The notes under the pieces were generated by a model. That model did no database searches and was not told the DNA's origin. It saw only the letters and a program-made list of their open reading frames with translations. The translations under genes were made by a program, and so were the position numbers. A stretch of DNA of 38,802 nt from JAOAFZ01 sp964407325 (GTDB taxonomy: Bacteria; Patescibacteriota; Microgenomatia; UBA1406; GWC2-37-13): the NCBI GenBank assembly GCA_964407325.1, contig CAYOVA010000012.1, positions 1 through 38,802 on the forward strand. The letters run 5' to 3'. Positions 7,481-15,999 of this stretch are shown piece by piece (position 1 is the first letter of the stretch; every line of letters starts with the position of its first letter).

Positions 7481-8500
7481 CTACAAAACAGCTTTTACGG
7501 CTTTCTTCCGCTTCTTTTTCCGGAAAAAATAAAACATTCCTGCTATAAGAAGCGCAAAAATAGGTATCAGCAAAATGGGGCTTAAAACAGTATCCTCGCT
7601 ATGGACATTTGTTTTAATTTCAATCCGGTCACTTGCTCCCTGTACAGCCAGCTGCTGCTCACCGGTATAGTTGCCGTATTCCACTACTACTTTTTTGTTT
7701 CCTTTGGTTATACCTTCCAGTACCGCGACTCCATTCTGATCTGTTTTTGCAGCAGTAGACTCGTCCGGGATATATACGGTCGCCTCCTTGAGGGGATTGC
7801 CGTTTTCATCTACGACCGAAACTGAAACAGTATAGGTTTGTTCTTCGTTTAATGTTGATTCCTTAGCAGCATTATCTGATTCTTCATTTTCAGCTGCACT
7901 TTGGTTTTTTTCGCCCGTTTCCTCTGTGGATTTTTTTGCCTCGGTTTTTTTGTAGGCGACTGAAATTGAATCGGAAATAAGTTTGTTTGAATTGTAGTAG
8001 GCAAGCGTTTTTGCGCTCATAATGTTTGACCAGTTCCCTGTGGCACACCCGTTTCCACCACGTACCTGAAAGTGGTAGGTTGTATTTGGGGAAAGGAATT
8101 CTATGGTATACGCAGATGTATCTTTTGGTAATGAAGAAATCCCCCACTTGAGATTTGTCGACTCAGTCCCGAATTGCAAAACATAATGGTCAAAAGGCTC
8201 GCTGGGTGGGCTTACATATATTTGTATTGCATGTGAGCCTTTTGGGACTGCTGCATAAATAGTAGGCGGATTAATACCGGGCTGAAGCATTCCACAGACT
8301 GGTGGATCGGTTGTTGAGCGTTGAAATGCGCCCTGCACTGCTTGCACGATGGTATTTACCACTTCAGTTATAAGTGAACCGTTATACACACCACTTCCGT
8401 AAGTCCCGTCCCCATAGGCTGTATAGGTGTCTGCATGTATTGTACCGGTTAGGAGTAATAGCGCATAAAATCCAATAAGTAAAGTAGTGATTCTTTTCAT
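7481..8500 (-). CDS. Surface protein with fibronectin-III and carboxypeptidase-regulatory-like domains
   Basis: A 339-residue protein. Residues 1-23 are a signal peptide (MKRITTLL start, HA cleavage region); the frame is open to 8548, but this ATG gives the proper signal. The mature N-terminus carries a Tyr/Gly repeat (AYGDGTYGSGVYNG). A fibronectin type III fold follows (about 75-165; YVLQFG, TYHFQVRGGNGC), then a charged coiled linker rich in Lys/Glu (180-220), a beta-sandwich resembling carboxypeptidase-regulatory or CnaB domains (about 220-295; DENGNPLKEATVYIP, TDQNGVAVL), and a C-terminal membrane span with an RKKKRKK stop-transfer tail. There is no LPXTG, so it is membrane-anchored with its domains outside. 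It is divergent from the small gene at 8570, which shares the Tyr/Gly motif. Confidence 0.75.
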   Translation of the reverse strand: MKRITTLLIGFYALLLLTGTIHADTYTAYGDGTYGSGVYNGSLITEVVNTIVQAVQGAFQRSTTDPPVCGMLQPGINPPTIYAAVPKGSHAIQIYVSPPSEPFDHYVLQFGTESTNLKWGISSLPKDTSAYTIEFLSPNTTYHFQVRGGNGCATGNWSNIMSAKTLAYYNSNKLISDSISVAYKKTEAKKSTEETGEKNQSAAENEESDNAAKESTLNEEQTYTVSVSVVDENGNPLKEATVYIPDESTAAKTDQNGVAVLEGITKGNKKVVVEYGNYTGEQQLAVQGASDRIEIKTNVHSEDTVLSPILLIPIFALLIAGMFYFFRKKKRKKAVKAVL

Positions 8501-8569
8501 ACTCTGTATTAAAAATAGAGGTACTCGATTAAAAAAGCAATAGTCCATATCACTTGCGGAGACGCGCGT

Positions 8570-8764
8570 ATGAGTTTACAATGGAATGTACTTATGTTGC
8601 CACTATTAGAAAAACAAGTTACAAGAAAAGAGTTTTTAATGTTAGCTGCTATGGTTCTTCTTTCGATTACTGGCATAAAAGGAATTCTGGAAATCCTTGA
8701 CGATAGTCCTCATACAAAGAACAAATCGGGAACTTCATTCGGATCAGGGTCGTATGGTTTGTAA
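8570..8764 (+). CDS. Small protein with twin-arginine-like anchor and GSGSYG tail, next to tat genes
   Basis: A 64-residue protein. After a short N-terminus comes TRKEFLML, which resembles the twin-arginine consensus (S/T-R-R-x-F-L-K) with Lys in the second position, followed by a hydrophobic span (about 24-42) and a hydrophilic tail ending in GTSFGSGSYGL. It is too short to be an enzyme. The position 67 bases before tatA suggests a Tat-targeted or Tat-associated small membrane protein. A similar Tyr/Gly motif opens the mature part of the divergent surface protein at 7481-8500. A GGAG lies about 11 bases before the ATG and no good -10 sits at the usual leaderless distance. Function is unknown; coding status is supported by the shared motif. 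Confidence 0.6.
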   Translation: MSLQWNVLMLPLLEKQVTRKEFLMLAAMVLLSITGIKGILEILDDSPHTKNKSGTSFGSGSYGL

Positions 8765-8819
8765 TTGCTAGGTAAAAGATACTAAAACAAAACTGAGTCG
8801 AATAATTATAACTTCAGTG

Positions 8820-8825
8820 TATAAT
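8820..8825 (+). promoter_or_regulatory. -10 element, leaderless start of tatA
   Basis: A perfect TATAAT ending exactly 6 bases before the ATG at 8832. This makes the in-frame upstream ATG at 8817 an unlikely start. Confidence 0.65.
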
Positions 8826-8831
8826 AAGCCT

Positions 8832-9026
8832 ATGTTTGGAATTGGAGCACCAGAATTAATTCTTATTCTTATTATTATTCTTCTTCTGTTTGGTGGCAAA
8901 AAACTTCCCGAATTATCCCGCAGTATTGGACAATCGCTAAAAGAGCTTCGGAAAGGTTTAAAAGAAGGGTATGAGGAAGATGAAAACAAAGATAAGCAAA
9001 CCAAATCTGAAAAAAAAACAGAGTAA
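8832..9026 (+). CDS. tatA: Twin-arginine translocase subunit TatA
   Basis: A 64-residue protein that begins MFGIGAPELILILIIILLLFG: the single N-terminal span with the conserved Glu, then the FGGKKLPELSRSIG hinge and amphipathic helix (residues about 20-42), and a highly charged Lys/Glu C-terminus. TatA oligomers form the protein-conducting element that moves folded proteins across the cytoplasmic membrane. No separate TatB is present, so this is a minimal TatA-TatC system in which TatA would do both jobs. The start is fixed by the TATAAT 6 bases upstream. It overlaps the tatC reading frame at its 3' end. Confidence 0.93.
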   Translation: MFGIGAPELILILIIILLLFGGKKLPELSRSIGQSLKELRKGLKEGYEEDENKDKQTKSEKKTE

Positions 9027-9735
9027 CTCTTCACAAACAGAATTCACGGTGTTAGAACATCTCCTTGAGTTACGATCCCGATTACTATTCTATCTTGTTT
9101 GTTTAGCTGTGGCTTCGGGAATTGCTTATTATTTTCATCCGTCTGTTATTCAGTTTTTAATACAACCGCTCAATCAGCAGCTCTACTATACGAATCCCGC
9201 GGGAGGCTTGCAGTTTGGCATTCAAATAGCTATTTTTGTCGGTTTTATAACCACTGTCCCCCTTCTGGTGTACCATACACTCCGTTATATCGAACCCGTG
9301 CTTACTCAAAGCTCTCTCAAACTTCTTGACGGAATAGTGTTTTCATCTATGCTGCTTGTGTTTATAGGAGTATGCGTTGCCTATTTTCTTATAGTCCCTG
9401 CAGCGCTTCGATTTTTACAGGATTACGGTGCAGGTAGCGGAATGCAGGCGCTTATAACAGTGGATCAGTACTTTTCTTTTCTTACGTTGTATTTAGGTGG
9501 ATTTGCCATTCTGTTTCAGTTGCCGCTTGTTCTTTACTTGATTACCAAGTTTACTTCGGCAACCTGGAAAACCTTTCTAGGATTCCAGCGATATGTGATT
9601 GTAGGAGCACTTATTGGAGCTGCTATTCTAACCCCTACGCCGGATTTGTTTAACTTGGCTTTATTTGCCATGCCCATTATTCTGTTATTTTATATCTCCT
9701 TAGGAGTAATGGCATTAACAGGCAAGAGAAAGTGA
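8971..9735 (+). CDS. tatC: Twin-arginine translocase subunit TatC
   Basis: A 254-residue polytopic protein with six membrane spans. The N-terminal cytoplasmic segment contains the signature VLEHLLELRSRLLFY (about residues 27-41), which forms the twin-arginine signal-binding site. Later motifs include FVGFITTVPLLVYHTLRYIEP-like residues in the second span region and TPTPDLFNLALFAMPI near the C-terminus. TatC is the receptor of the Tat pathway. The frame overlaps tatA by about 50 bases; an ATG at 8980 is an alternative start. Expression probably depends on coupling to tatA translation. The gene ends in TGA, 22 bases before obg. Confidence 0.93.
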   Translation: MRKMKTKISKPNLKKKQSNSSQTEFTVLEHLLELRSRLLFYLVCLAVASGIAYYFHPSVIQFLIQPLNQQLYYTNPAGGLQFGIQIAIFVGFITTVPLLVYHTLRYIEPVLTQSSLKLLDGIVFSSMLLVFIGVCVAYFLIVPAALRFLQDYGAGSGMQALITVDQYFSFLTLYLGGFAILFQLPLVLYLITKFTSATWKTFLGFQRYVIVGALIGAAILTPTPDLFNLALFAMPIILLFYISLGVMALTGKRK

Positions 9736-9742
9736 TATAGTT

Positions 9743-9751
9743 TGTTATAAT
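9743..9751 (+). promoter_or_regulatory. Extended -10 promoter, leaderless start of obg
   Basis: TGT followed by TATAAT (9746-9751), 6 bases before the ATG at 9758. The TGn extension can compensate for the missing -35. Confidence 0.65.
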
Positions 9752-9757
9752 GCTCTT

Positions 9758-10723
9758 ATGTTAATTGATGAAGCATTCATTACTATTCGAGGCGGACATG
9801 GTGGCGCAGGGAAAGTATCCTTTTTCCCCGGGTTTAAAACGAGCCCTTCAGGGGGTGATGGTGGCATGGGTGGAAACGTATATGTAAAAGCCAATGCGCA
9901 AATGCGATCACTTGAAAGGTACTCCAGCCAGACAAAATTCGAGGCGGAACGGGGGCAGAGTGGTGAAAATTTTCGCAGGAAAGGACATGATGGAGCCGAT
10001 TTGGTTCTCCAGATGCCCGTGGGTACGCTCTTGCGCGATGTCGATTCAGGTGAAGAGTTTGAACTTAAGCATGATGGCGAGACTATTCTATTAGCCAAAG
10101 GGGGAAAAGGCGGACATGGCAATGATTTCTTTAAATCGTCTACGAATATTAGCCCCCAGCAATCGCAACCCGGCTTACGAGGAGATGAACGAAAGCTCAA
10201 GCTGATAATGCGGTTAATTGCCGATGTAGGTTTTATCGGCTTTCCCAATGCAGGGAAAAGCAGTTTGCTGAATGAACTTACCGCAGCAAATGTAAAAACG
10301 GCAAATTATCCCTTTACAACGCTTACACCCAATTTAGGAGCGCTGGGAGATATTATTCTAGCTGACATTCCTGGTTTGATAGAAGGGGCTTCAACGGGAC
10401 GCGGTCTTGGTACGAAATTTTTAAAGCATATCGAAAAAGTAAAAGTGCTGCTCCACTGCATATCGAGCGAATCTGAAGATGTATTAAAAGACTATGAAAC
10501 CATTCGCGACGAACTGGGAAACTTTAACGCCGCATTGCTTAAAAAACCTGAAATTGTGTTGATTACCAAATCTGATCTGGCAAGTCCTGCAGAAGTCAAA
10601 AAAAAGGTTACAGCAATGAAGAACAAGAACAGTACTGTCTTTGTAGTCTCAATTCATGATTTTGATGCTTTAGAAAAATTAAAGCAGACTACTCAAGCCG
10701 CCGCTGCCGGTTCCCTCCGTTAA
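9758..10723 (+). CDS. obg: Obg/CgtA family ribosome-associated GTPase
   Basis: A 321-residue protein. Residues 1-155 form the glycine-rich Obg fold (repeated GGHGGAG, SGGDGGMGG, GGKGGHGN turns). The GTPase domain follows: G1 GFPNAGKSSL at about 166-175, G2 threonines in FTTLTPNLG, G3 DIPGLIEGA, G4 TKSD near 270. The C-terminal OCT or TGS extension found in some Obg proteins is absent, which is a minimal form. Obg acts in late 50S ribosome maturation and stringent-response signalling. The start is fixed by an extended -10 ending 6 bases upstream. Its 3' end overlaps the convergent M4 protease gene by 35 bases. Confidence 0.95.
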   Translation: MLIDEAFITIRGGHGGAGKVSFFPGFKTSPSGGDGGMGGNVYVKANAQMRSLERYSSQTKFEAERGQSGENFRRKGHDGADLVLQMPVGTLLRDVDSGEEFELKHDGETILLAKGGKGGHGNDFFKSSTNISPQQSQPGLRGDERKLKLIMRLIADVGFIGFPNAGKSSLLNELTAANVKTANYPFTTLTPNLGALGDIILADIPGLIEGASTGRGLGTKFLKHIEKVKVLLHCISSESEDVLKDYETIRDELGNFNAALLKKPEIVLITKSDLASPAEVKKKVTAMKNKNSTVFVVSIHDFDALEKLKQTTQAAAAGSLR

Positions 10724-13175
10724 TAACCCGTATTGAAGGTGTTGGTGAAGGACGTGGTGTCATTGTGGGAGAGTTTCTTCTGGGGGCGGAAGTTGGTTTG
10801 TTTTCTTCAGCCTGTTCTTCCGGATTTGAATCATCCTGTTTGTTTTCTGGCGCTGATATTCGTAAATCCTTTCCTGCTGCTTTTGATAAATAGTCGTCTT
10901 CGTAATTGTGTTCTGTACTGTTGGTACAGTATGAATGTACCCACCAGCCGTATGACCCTTCTGAAAGTGGCAAGGTAACTGATGTCATGCCATAATTATC
11001 CATAACGGTATCGGGGTTACGGGATGTTTTTGTATTATCAAGCCGGAAGTGGTAGCTGTGTTGGGGCACACTGGTACACCAGGTAAAGGTTATCTCCCCT
11101 GCTGCTTCATTTACTTCCGGTGATGCCAGTGTGGGTTGTTCACACCCTTTGCTGTCCGGCCGGTGTTGCGGAGTGCATGCAATTCGGGGAGCCCGGGATG
11201 TCCGTGGTACTGAAACTACAGGGGTTGGAGACAGTCGGGGTGAGGTTGTACGTGTGGGTGTTATTGAGCGTGTGGGACTATTTCGGGTAGTGACTGCAGG
11301 TGATGCTGATGGGGAACGGGATGGAGCTCTTGTTGGTGTTTTTGTAGCAGTTGGAACCCGGGTTGGTGACGGGACTTTAGTTGGAGGGACTGCCGTAGGA
11401 TTATTTCCCATACATTTTGCCGCTTCTTCCGGTAGTCCCAGGCATTTGTCTCCATACAAATCTCCAGTTTCCTGCTGGTCCATTTTAGTAGCCTGCATTG
11501 CCCGGCGTATTTGCTGGCATTCTGCAGTTTTTAGTTTGTTTTGTCCCTTGAGTTCATCACATGCCTTGTTTATCGCATTATACGTATTAAGGAAGTTGGA
11601 GTTCTGCCGCAAATGGATGGTAAGAGCCCGATACATAACAAGTTGTACTTTCTCTTTTGGAACCGGATTGATCCGGCAGCCCGAAAAGGTTCCCCCTGCT
11701 ACCATAAGATAGTAGGCTTTGTTTAATATTCCACTATTAAGATGAACCCCGCAAAAGTCATTTTTAACATTACAGGGATCTACCCAGTTTTCATCAGCCA
11801 GGTTTTCTTCACGCTGAGCACTTGCATCATCCGGGCACACATAAAGAGGAGAAAACAGCGAATCTGATTGCTCTTTTAATGGAGGGTTATCCATATAACG
11901 CAAAACTCCAAGCTCGCGTGGGCCATCTTCTCCAATTGTCCAATCGTCATCCACGCCATGAGCAAATATATCCGAGAAGCTTTCATTGACTGCACCGGAT
12001 TGAGCTCTCATCAGCAGGCCGGCTGTGGTATCAGTTATACCGTGAGATAATTCGTGAGAAATTACATCCATATTAACCATATTCTGGCAGAGTACCATGG
12101 TCCCAAAGGTAGGAAGCCAGAAAGCATTGTAGCAATTTACATTACTTGGTTGGCCTGGCTCAAGTGCGAGGTTTGGCGTCTGCGTTGGTGCTGTTGTCGG
12201 CAGTATATAGCGGGGAACAATTTCAACTTTTGAACCGCGACCATCATATCCATCACGATCAAATGCATTTGAAAGGTAATCGTATACTTCACCGGTCAGT
12301 GTATAGGAATTATCAAAATCGTCTACCCCGGTGGGTGGACCACCTTCCTCGCGAACTACGGCGCAGCTTAATGGGTTTCCCTGTACTTCGCAGTCCCTTC
12401 CATTTCTGATGCTGCGATTTGCTGCTTCCTGGATATGCGGAATAGCAACCATAACAGTCCCTTTTGAGAGAAGAACGTAATAGGTCGTATCAAATAGATA
12501 CTGAAGGTTTTCAGACTCGATTCTTACCGCAATAGCCGGATGGTTATTGGTATCCTGTCCAAGACTCCCCACTTTTGGATTTATAATAGACTTGCTTACT
12601 TTGCTTACGACAAAAGGAATATCTCCTGCTTCTTCCCGTGCTTTAGCAAGTGCAATCCGGATTGCTTCATCTTCAGGGATAACTGATGGTAAGATATCTA
12701 CTTTCTTTGTCACGTTTGCATCTGCTGCATATACCTTGTTTTTGTCCTTAATGTGAACTTGAATCATACTACCGAACACGGGAATGTTATTGATAGTTTG
12801 CTGGTAATAATAATGTTCTAGTCCTGAGTCTTCAGCTGCCTGTCGTGTTTTCGTTACCTGAGAGCGTTGGTCAGAAGGGAAAAACTGGGTTTCCCCTTCT
12901 TGCGATCCGGCACGGATAAATTCGATAGCAGCATCCTCTCCGTCTTCCGAAGCGGTGTAAATGGGATCATCGTTCGAGTAGAGTGAAAAATCTGTAATAT
13001 CTTTGTTGGTCACGAACTGATTGTCTTCTGAAGCAACGGGAAGTTGTATCGGTCCGGTATACAGTGAAGTAGATGGTACCGGCTGAAGGTTTTTTTGAGA
13101 GCGAAGAATAAGAAATGCAACAACAGTACCAAAAAGGATAAAAATAAAGGCACCAATTGGTATCCATTTACGCAT
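10689..13175 (-). CDS. Secreted M4 (thermolysin-like) metalloprotease with long repeat tail
   Basis: An 828-residue protein. An N-terminal span (about 4-26) precedes an FTP/PepSY-type propeptide (about 60-260). The catalytic domain has HELSH at 374-378, a zinc-ligand Glu at 398 in NESFSDIF (20 residues after the second His, as in thermolysin), and GVHLNSGILNKAYYL carrying the transition-state His. All catalytic residues are present, so it should be active. A Pro/Thr/Ser/Arg-rich linker (about 610-680) leads to a Trp/Tyr-rich beta-sandwich resembling fibronectin III with paired cysteines, and a disordered basic C-terminus. Expected outside the cell, cleaving proteins. The start follows from TATTAT (13182-13187) 6 bases upstream. 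Its 3' end overlaps obg by 35 bases. Confidence 0.9.
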   Translation of the reverse strand: MRKWIPIGAFIFILFGTVVAFLILRSQKNLQPVPSTSLYTGPIQLPVASEDNQFVTNKDITDFSLYSNDDPIYTASEDGEDAAIEFIRAGSQEGETQFFPSDQRSQVTKTRQAAEDSGLEHYYYQQTINNIPVFGSMIQVHIKDKNKVYAADANVTKKVDILPSVIPEDEAIRIALAKAREEAGDIPFVVSKVSKSIINPKVGSLGQDTNNHPAIAVRIESENLQYLFDTTYYVLLSKGTVMVAIPHIQEAANRSIRNGRDCEVQGNPLSCAVVREEGGPPTGVDDFDNSYTLTGEVYDYLSNAFDRDGYDGRGSKVEIVPRYILPTTAPTQTPNLALEPGQPSNVNCYNAFWLPTFGTMVLCQNMVNMDVISHELSHGITDTTAGLLMRAQSGAVNESFSDIFAHGVDDDWTIGEDGPRELGVLRYMDNPPLKEQSDSLFSPLYVCPDDASAQREENLADENWVDPCNVKNDFCGVHLNSGILNKAYYLMVAGGTFSGCRINPVPKEKVQLVMYRALTIHLRQNSNFLNTYNAINKACDELKGQNKLKTAECQQIRRAMQATKMDQQETGDLYGDKCLGLPEEAAKCMGNNPTAVPPTKVPSPTRVPTATKTPTRAPSRSPSASPAVTTRNSPTRSITPTRTTSPRLSPTPVVSVPRTSRAPRIACTPQHRPDSKGCEQPTLASPEVNEAAGEITFTWCTSVPQHSYHFRLDNTKTSRNPDTVMDNYGMTSVTLPLSEGSYGWWVHSYCTNSTEHNYEDDYLSKAAGKDLRISAPENKQDDSNPEEQAEENKPTSAPRRNSPTMTPRPSPTPSIRVINGGNRQRRLE

Positions 13176-13181
13176 AAAATA

Positions 13182-13187
13182 ATAATA
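13182..13187 (-). promoter_or_regulatory. -10 element, leaderless start of the M4 protease gene
   Basis: TATTAT on the minus strand, 6 bases before the ATG at 13173-13175. Confidence 0.45.
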
Positions 13188-13222
13188 CACAACTTTTGTT
13201 TTCTGTATATAGGTACATAAGG

Positions 13223-13228
13223 TATACT
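13223..13228 (+). promoter_or_regulatory. -10 element of the first ABC exporter gene
   Basis: TATACT 8 bases before the ATG at 13237, in a 61-base divergent region shared with the M4 protease. No Shine-Dalgarno. Confidence 0.5.
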
Positions 13229-13236
13229 AGGTAGAT

Positions 13237-15006
13237 ATGCAGAACATATTCAAAATTATTCGATTGGCAAAGCCTTTGTATGGCTATTTGATAGTCTCAG
13301 GAGTTCTTATTGTACTGGTCTCTTTGTTGCAGCTTTCCACGCCTCTAATTTCCAAATTCATAGTAGATCATATAACCGCCCGTCTCTCTGGCCAGGAAGC
13401 AAACGTTAACCGGTTATGGTTTCTTATAGGCCTTTTATTTGCGGTAAATGTAGTAGGGGTGCTCATTACTTCAATCAGTGAACGATTGGGAGATTTCTTA
13501 GGCGCACGGATTCGCCAATTCCTTACGGAAAAGTTTTATCACAAGGTTTTGACTCTTCCTCAAGCGTATTTTGATTCAAAAATATCAGGGAAAATCATTA
13601 ACCAGCTTAATCGCGGTATTCTTACCATCAACAGCTTTGTAAACATGTCCACAAACTTTATTCTGCCGAATCTTCTGCAAGTAATCTTAACTGTTATAAC
13701 CATGTTATTTTACAATGTCTGGATCGCCCTTTTTACGGCACTCCTCTTCCCTATCTATTACTTTATCAGTAGCAATTCATCCCGAAAATGGGGCGAGGCC
13801 GAAGCGAAGAAAAACAAAATAGAGGACGTAAACCGCGGTCGCATAAGTGAAGTGATTGCAAACATAAAATTAGTAAAAGGATTTACAACAGAAAAAGAAG
13901 AATTTAGTTTAGTTAATAAAAATTTAAGTAAAATAAATAAAATTACAGCAAAGCAAAGCACAACATTCCATATTTATGATACTTATCGCAATCTAAGTCT
14001 TCAGTTGATTATCGCTATTGTGAACATTATTGCTTTTTACCAGGCATTTATGGGGCGTTTAACCATTGGTGAAACAGTACTTATTATCCAGCTTATCAAT
14101 ATGGCGCGTGCTCCCCTGTTTGCCATGTCGTTTATCCTTGAGCGTGTGCAGGAAGCTGAACAAGGGTCAAAAGAGTACTTCGAGGTAATTGATCTTGACT
14201 CAAAAGAGTTTTTTGATGAAGAAACAAATTACGAGACGGTCAAAAAGCCGGAGATCGAATTTAAAGATGTGTCGTTCAAGTATGAGGAATCTGAGAATGT
14301 GCTCAAGAAGGTATCTTTTAAGCTGGAGACGAACGAGACCGTGGCCTTGGTTGGCCATAGCGGTGCTGGGAAATCAACAATTGTTAATTTAATTATGAAG
14401 TTCTACGAACCAACAGAAGGGGAGATTTTCCTGAATGGCAAAAAATACTCCGAACTCACCCACCAATTTGTACGGAACCAGGCAGCACTGGTGTTCCAGG
14501 AAAACGAATTATTCTCTTCTACCATTAAAGAAAACGTTGCATATGGCGTAAAAAATGCTTCCAATGAAGATGTTATGCAAGCTCTTAAGCTTGGGAATGC
14601 CTGGAGCTTTGTAAGCAAGATGAAAGATGGTATCAATACAGAGATTGGAGAACGAGGAGTACGATTATCGGGAGGTCAAAAGCAGCGTATCCAAATTTCG
14701 CGAGCAATTATGAAAAATGCCCCTATCCTTATTCTTGATGAAGCAACCAGTTCGTTAGATGCCAAATCGGAAATGGAAGTGCAGGAAGGCCTGGAGAAAT
14801 TAATGAAGAACAGATTGACTCTGGTAATTGCCCACCGCTTCTCTACCATTCAAAATGTTGACAAAATTATAGTAATTGATAAAGGAACAATTGTTGATTT
14901 TGGCAGTCCCAAGGAACTTGCGGGACGTCCAGGAGTCTACTCTGATCTGCTTAAGTATCAGGTAGAAGGAAACAAGAAGCTGCTTGCCCAGTACGAGATT
15001 TATTAG
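13237..15006 (+). CDS. ABC exporter half-transporter (permease-ATPase fusion)
   Basis: A 589-residue type IV (MsbA-like) exporter. Six membrane spans occupy about residues 12-320; the ATPase domain follows, with Walker A GHSGAGKST near 373-381, Q-loop in ALVFQENELF, signature LSGGQ, Walker B ILILDEATSSLD and the H-loop in VIAHRFST. Both catalytic Glu and switch His are intact. Such proteins dimerise and export lipids, peptides or drugs; the substrate is unknown. A second half-transporter lies at 16946-18703, so a heterodimer is possible, although each has consensus motifs and could be a homodimer. Neighbours do not identify the cargo. Confidence 0.92.
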   Translation: MQNIFKIIRLAKPLYGYLIVSGVLIVLVSLLQLSTPLISKFIVDHITARLSGQEANVNRLWFLIGLLFAVNVVGVLITSISERLGDFLGARIRQFLTEKFYHKVLTLPQAYFDSKISGKIINQLNRGILTINSFVNMSTNFILPNLLQVILTVITMLFYNVWIALFTALLFPIYYFISSNSSRKWGEAEAKKNKIEDVNRGRISEVIANIKLVKGFTTEKEEFSLVNKNLSKINKITAKQSTTFHIYDTYRNLSLQLIIAIVNIIAFYQAFMGRLTIGETVLIIQLINMARAPLFAMSFILERVQEAEQGSKEYFEVIDLDSKEFFDEETNYETVKKPEIEFKDVSFKYEESENVLKKVSFKLETNETVALVGHSGAGKSTIVNLIMKFYEPTEGEIFLNGKKYSELTHQFVRNQAALVFQENELFSSTIKENVAYGVKNASNEDVMQALKLGNAWSFVSKMKDGINTEIGERGVRLSGGQKQRIQISRAIMKNAPILILDEATSSLDAKSEMEVQEGLEKLMKNRLTLVIAHRFSTIQNVDKIIVIDKGTIVDFGSPKELAGRPGVYSDLLKYQVEGNKKLLAQYEIY

Positions 15007-15012
15007 TAGACT
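15007..15012 (+). promoter_or_regulatory. Possible -10 of the 15019 gene
   Basis: TAGACT, directly after the ABC exporter stop and 6 bases before the ATG at 15019. It is a weak match, but the distance is the same as at many other genes here. Confidence 0.3.
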
Positions 15013-15018
15013 CAGATA

Positions 15019-15999
15019 ATGGTAGAAGAATTACCCGGCAGTGATGCCAATCAAGAACCAACCAATACTTATAATGCAGGAGAAGATCAGTTTCCAGAGC
15101 AAGTTCAACCTGAATTTGCTTCCGATAATGAAGATGCTTCTTCTCCCATCGCACTTGCTTTAACAAGTCTAGATGAAGCTGAACTTCATCTAAGAAAAGT
15201 TAAAGAAGAATCCGGAGTAGATGGAGCTGATTATGAAGCTGCTGTGCAAGCACTTGATGAAGCAAGGGCGGCTCTGCGCCGACTTATAACACATCGTGCA
15301 ACAGGTGATGTATCAGAACAGAGAATACTTGAAGGACAAGTTACACAAGATAAAACCGAAGATGCACGAGTAGAGAGAATACAACGAGGGTCGGCTGTGA
15401 TTGCAAGATTAAAAGCAAAGGAACAATTCGTGAAAGTAGCTGATTTATCTGCTCTTCCGATTGACGACACTCACGTCACTTTTTCTTCAGGACACCTGGA
15501 CGAGTTACTAGGCGTTCTTGATGAATTGCAGGAGGCTGAAGGGCTTGCCTCATCTTCGTTTTATGTTGTTGAATCGCTACCTGAAGAAAATAATAATGTA
15601 ATGGTTATTGGAGTAAGACAGATTGAGCAGCTATTGCATTCTCATTCTGATAATAGAGATTTAATCAATGCTGTTTTCTTCCATCTTGGACAGGAAGTAA
15701 TGCATCACGATACAAAAAAACTGAAAATGCTTGTTAACATTACCGCACAGGATTTAAAGGATCTTGGTGGAGAAAACGCTCACCCTGAAGAAATTACCGC
15801 TGCAAATGCAGAATTAGAAAATTACCGATCAAAAATCAAAATTGCATTGCACTTGTCAAAAGCTGTGAGTTCACTATTGCGTACTACTCACGAAATGGGT
15901 ATTGATCTTGGTGCCAGCATTCCGTCAATAATGTACGATGGACAGAATATGCCTTTTGAAGATGCACTAAAACTTCAAATTGAAAAAAATCTTCAGTAA
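15019..15999 (+). CDS. Unknown acidic, helical protein
   Basis: A 326-residue soluble acidic protein with no signal or membrane span. Residues 1-50 are disordered and acidic. Residues about 55-95 form a likely coiled coil (LDEAELHLRKVKEE, ALDEARAALRRL). The remainder is alpha/beta, with an EVMHHDTKKLKML segment near 230 that contains adjacent histidines but no complete metal-binding motif such as HExxH. It starts 12 bases after the ABC exporter stop and ends directly next to the convergent SurA-like gene (stops at 15999 and 16000). I do not recognise a family. Confidence 0.65.
   Translation: MVEELPGSDANQEPTNTYNAGEDQFPEQVQPEFASDNEDASSPIALALTSLDEAELHLRKVKEESGVDGADYEAAVQALDEARAALRRLITHRATGDVSEQRILEGQVTQDKTEDARVERIQRGSAVIARLKAKEQFVKVADLSALPIDDTHVTFSSGHLDELLGVLDELQEAEGLASSSFYVVESLPEENNNVMVIGVRQIEQLLHSHSDNRDLINAVFFHLGQEVMHHDTKKLKMLVNITAQDLKDLGGENAHPEEITAANAELENYRSKIKIALHLSKAVSSLLRTTHEMGIDLGASIPSIMYDGQNMPFEDALKLQIEKNLQ

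Noticed and set aside
11131..11712. Plus-strand 193-residue Val/Gly-rich frame
   Set aside because: It is the antisense shadow of the Pro/Thr/Ser-rich linker and catalytic C-terminal part of the M4 protease gene.
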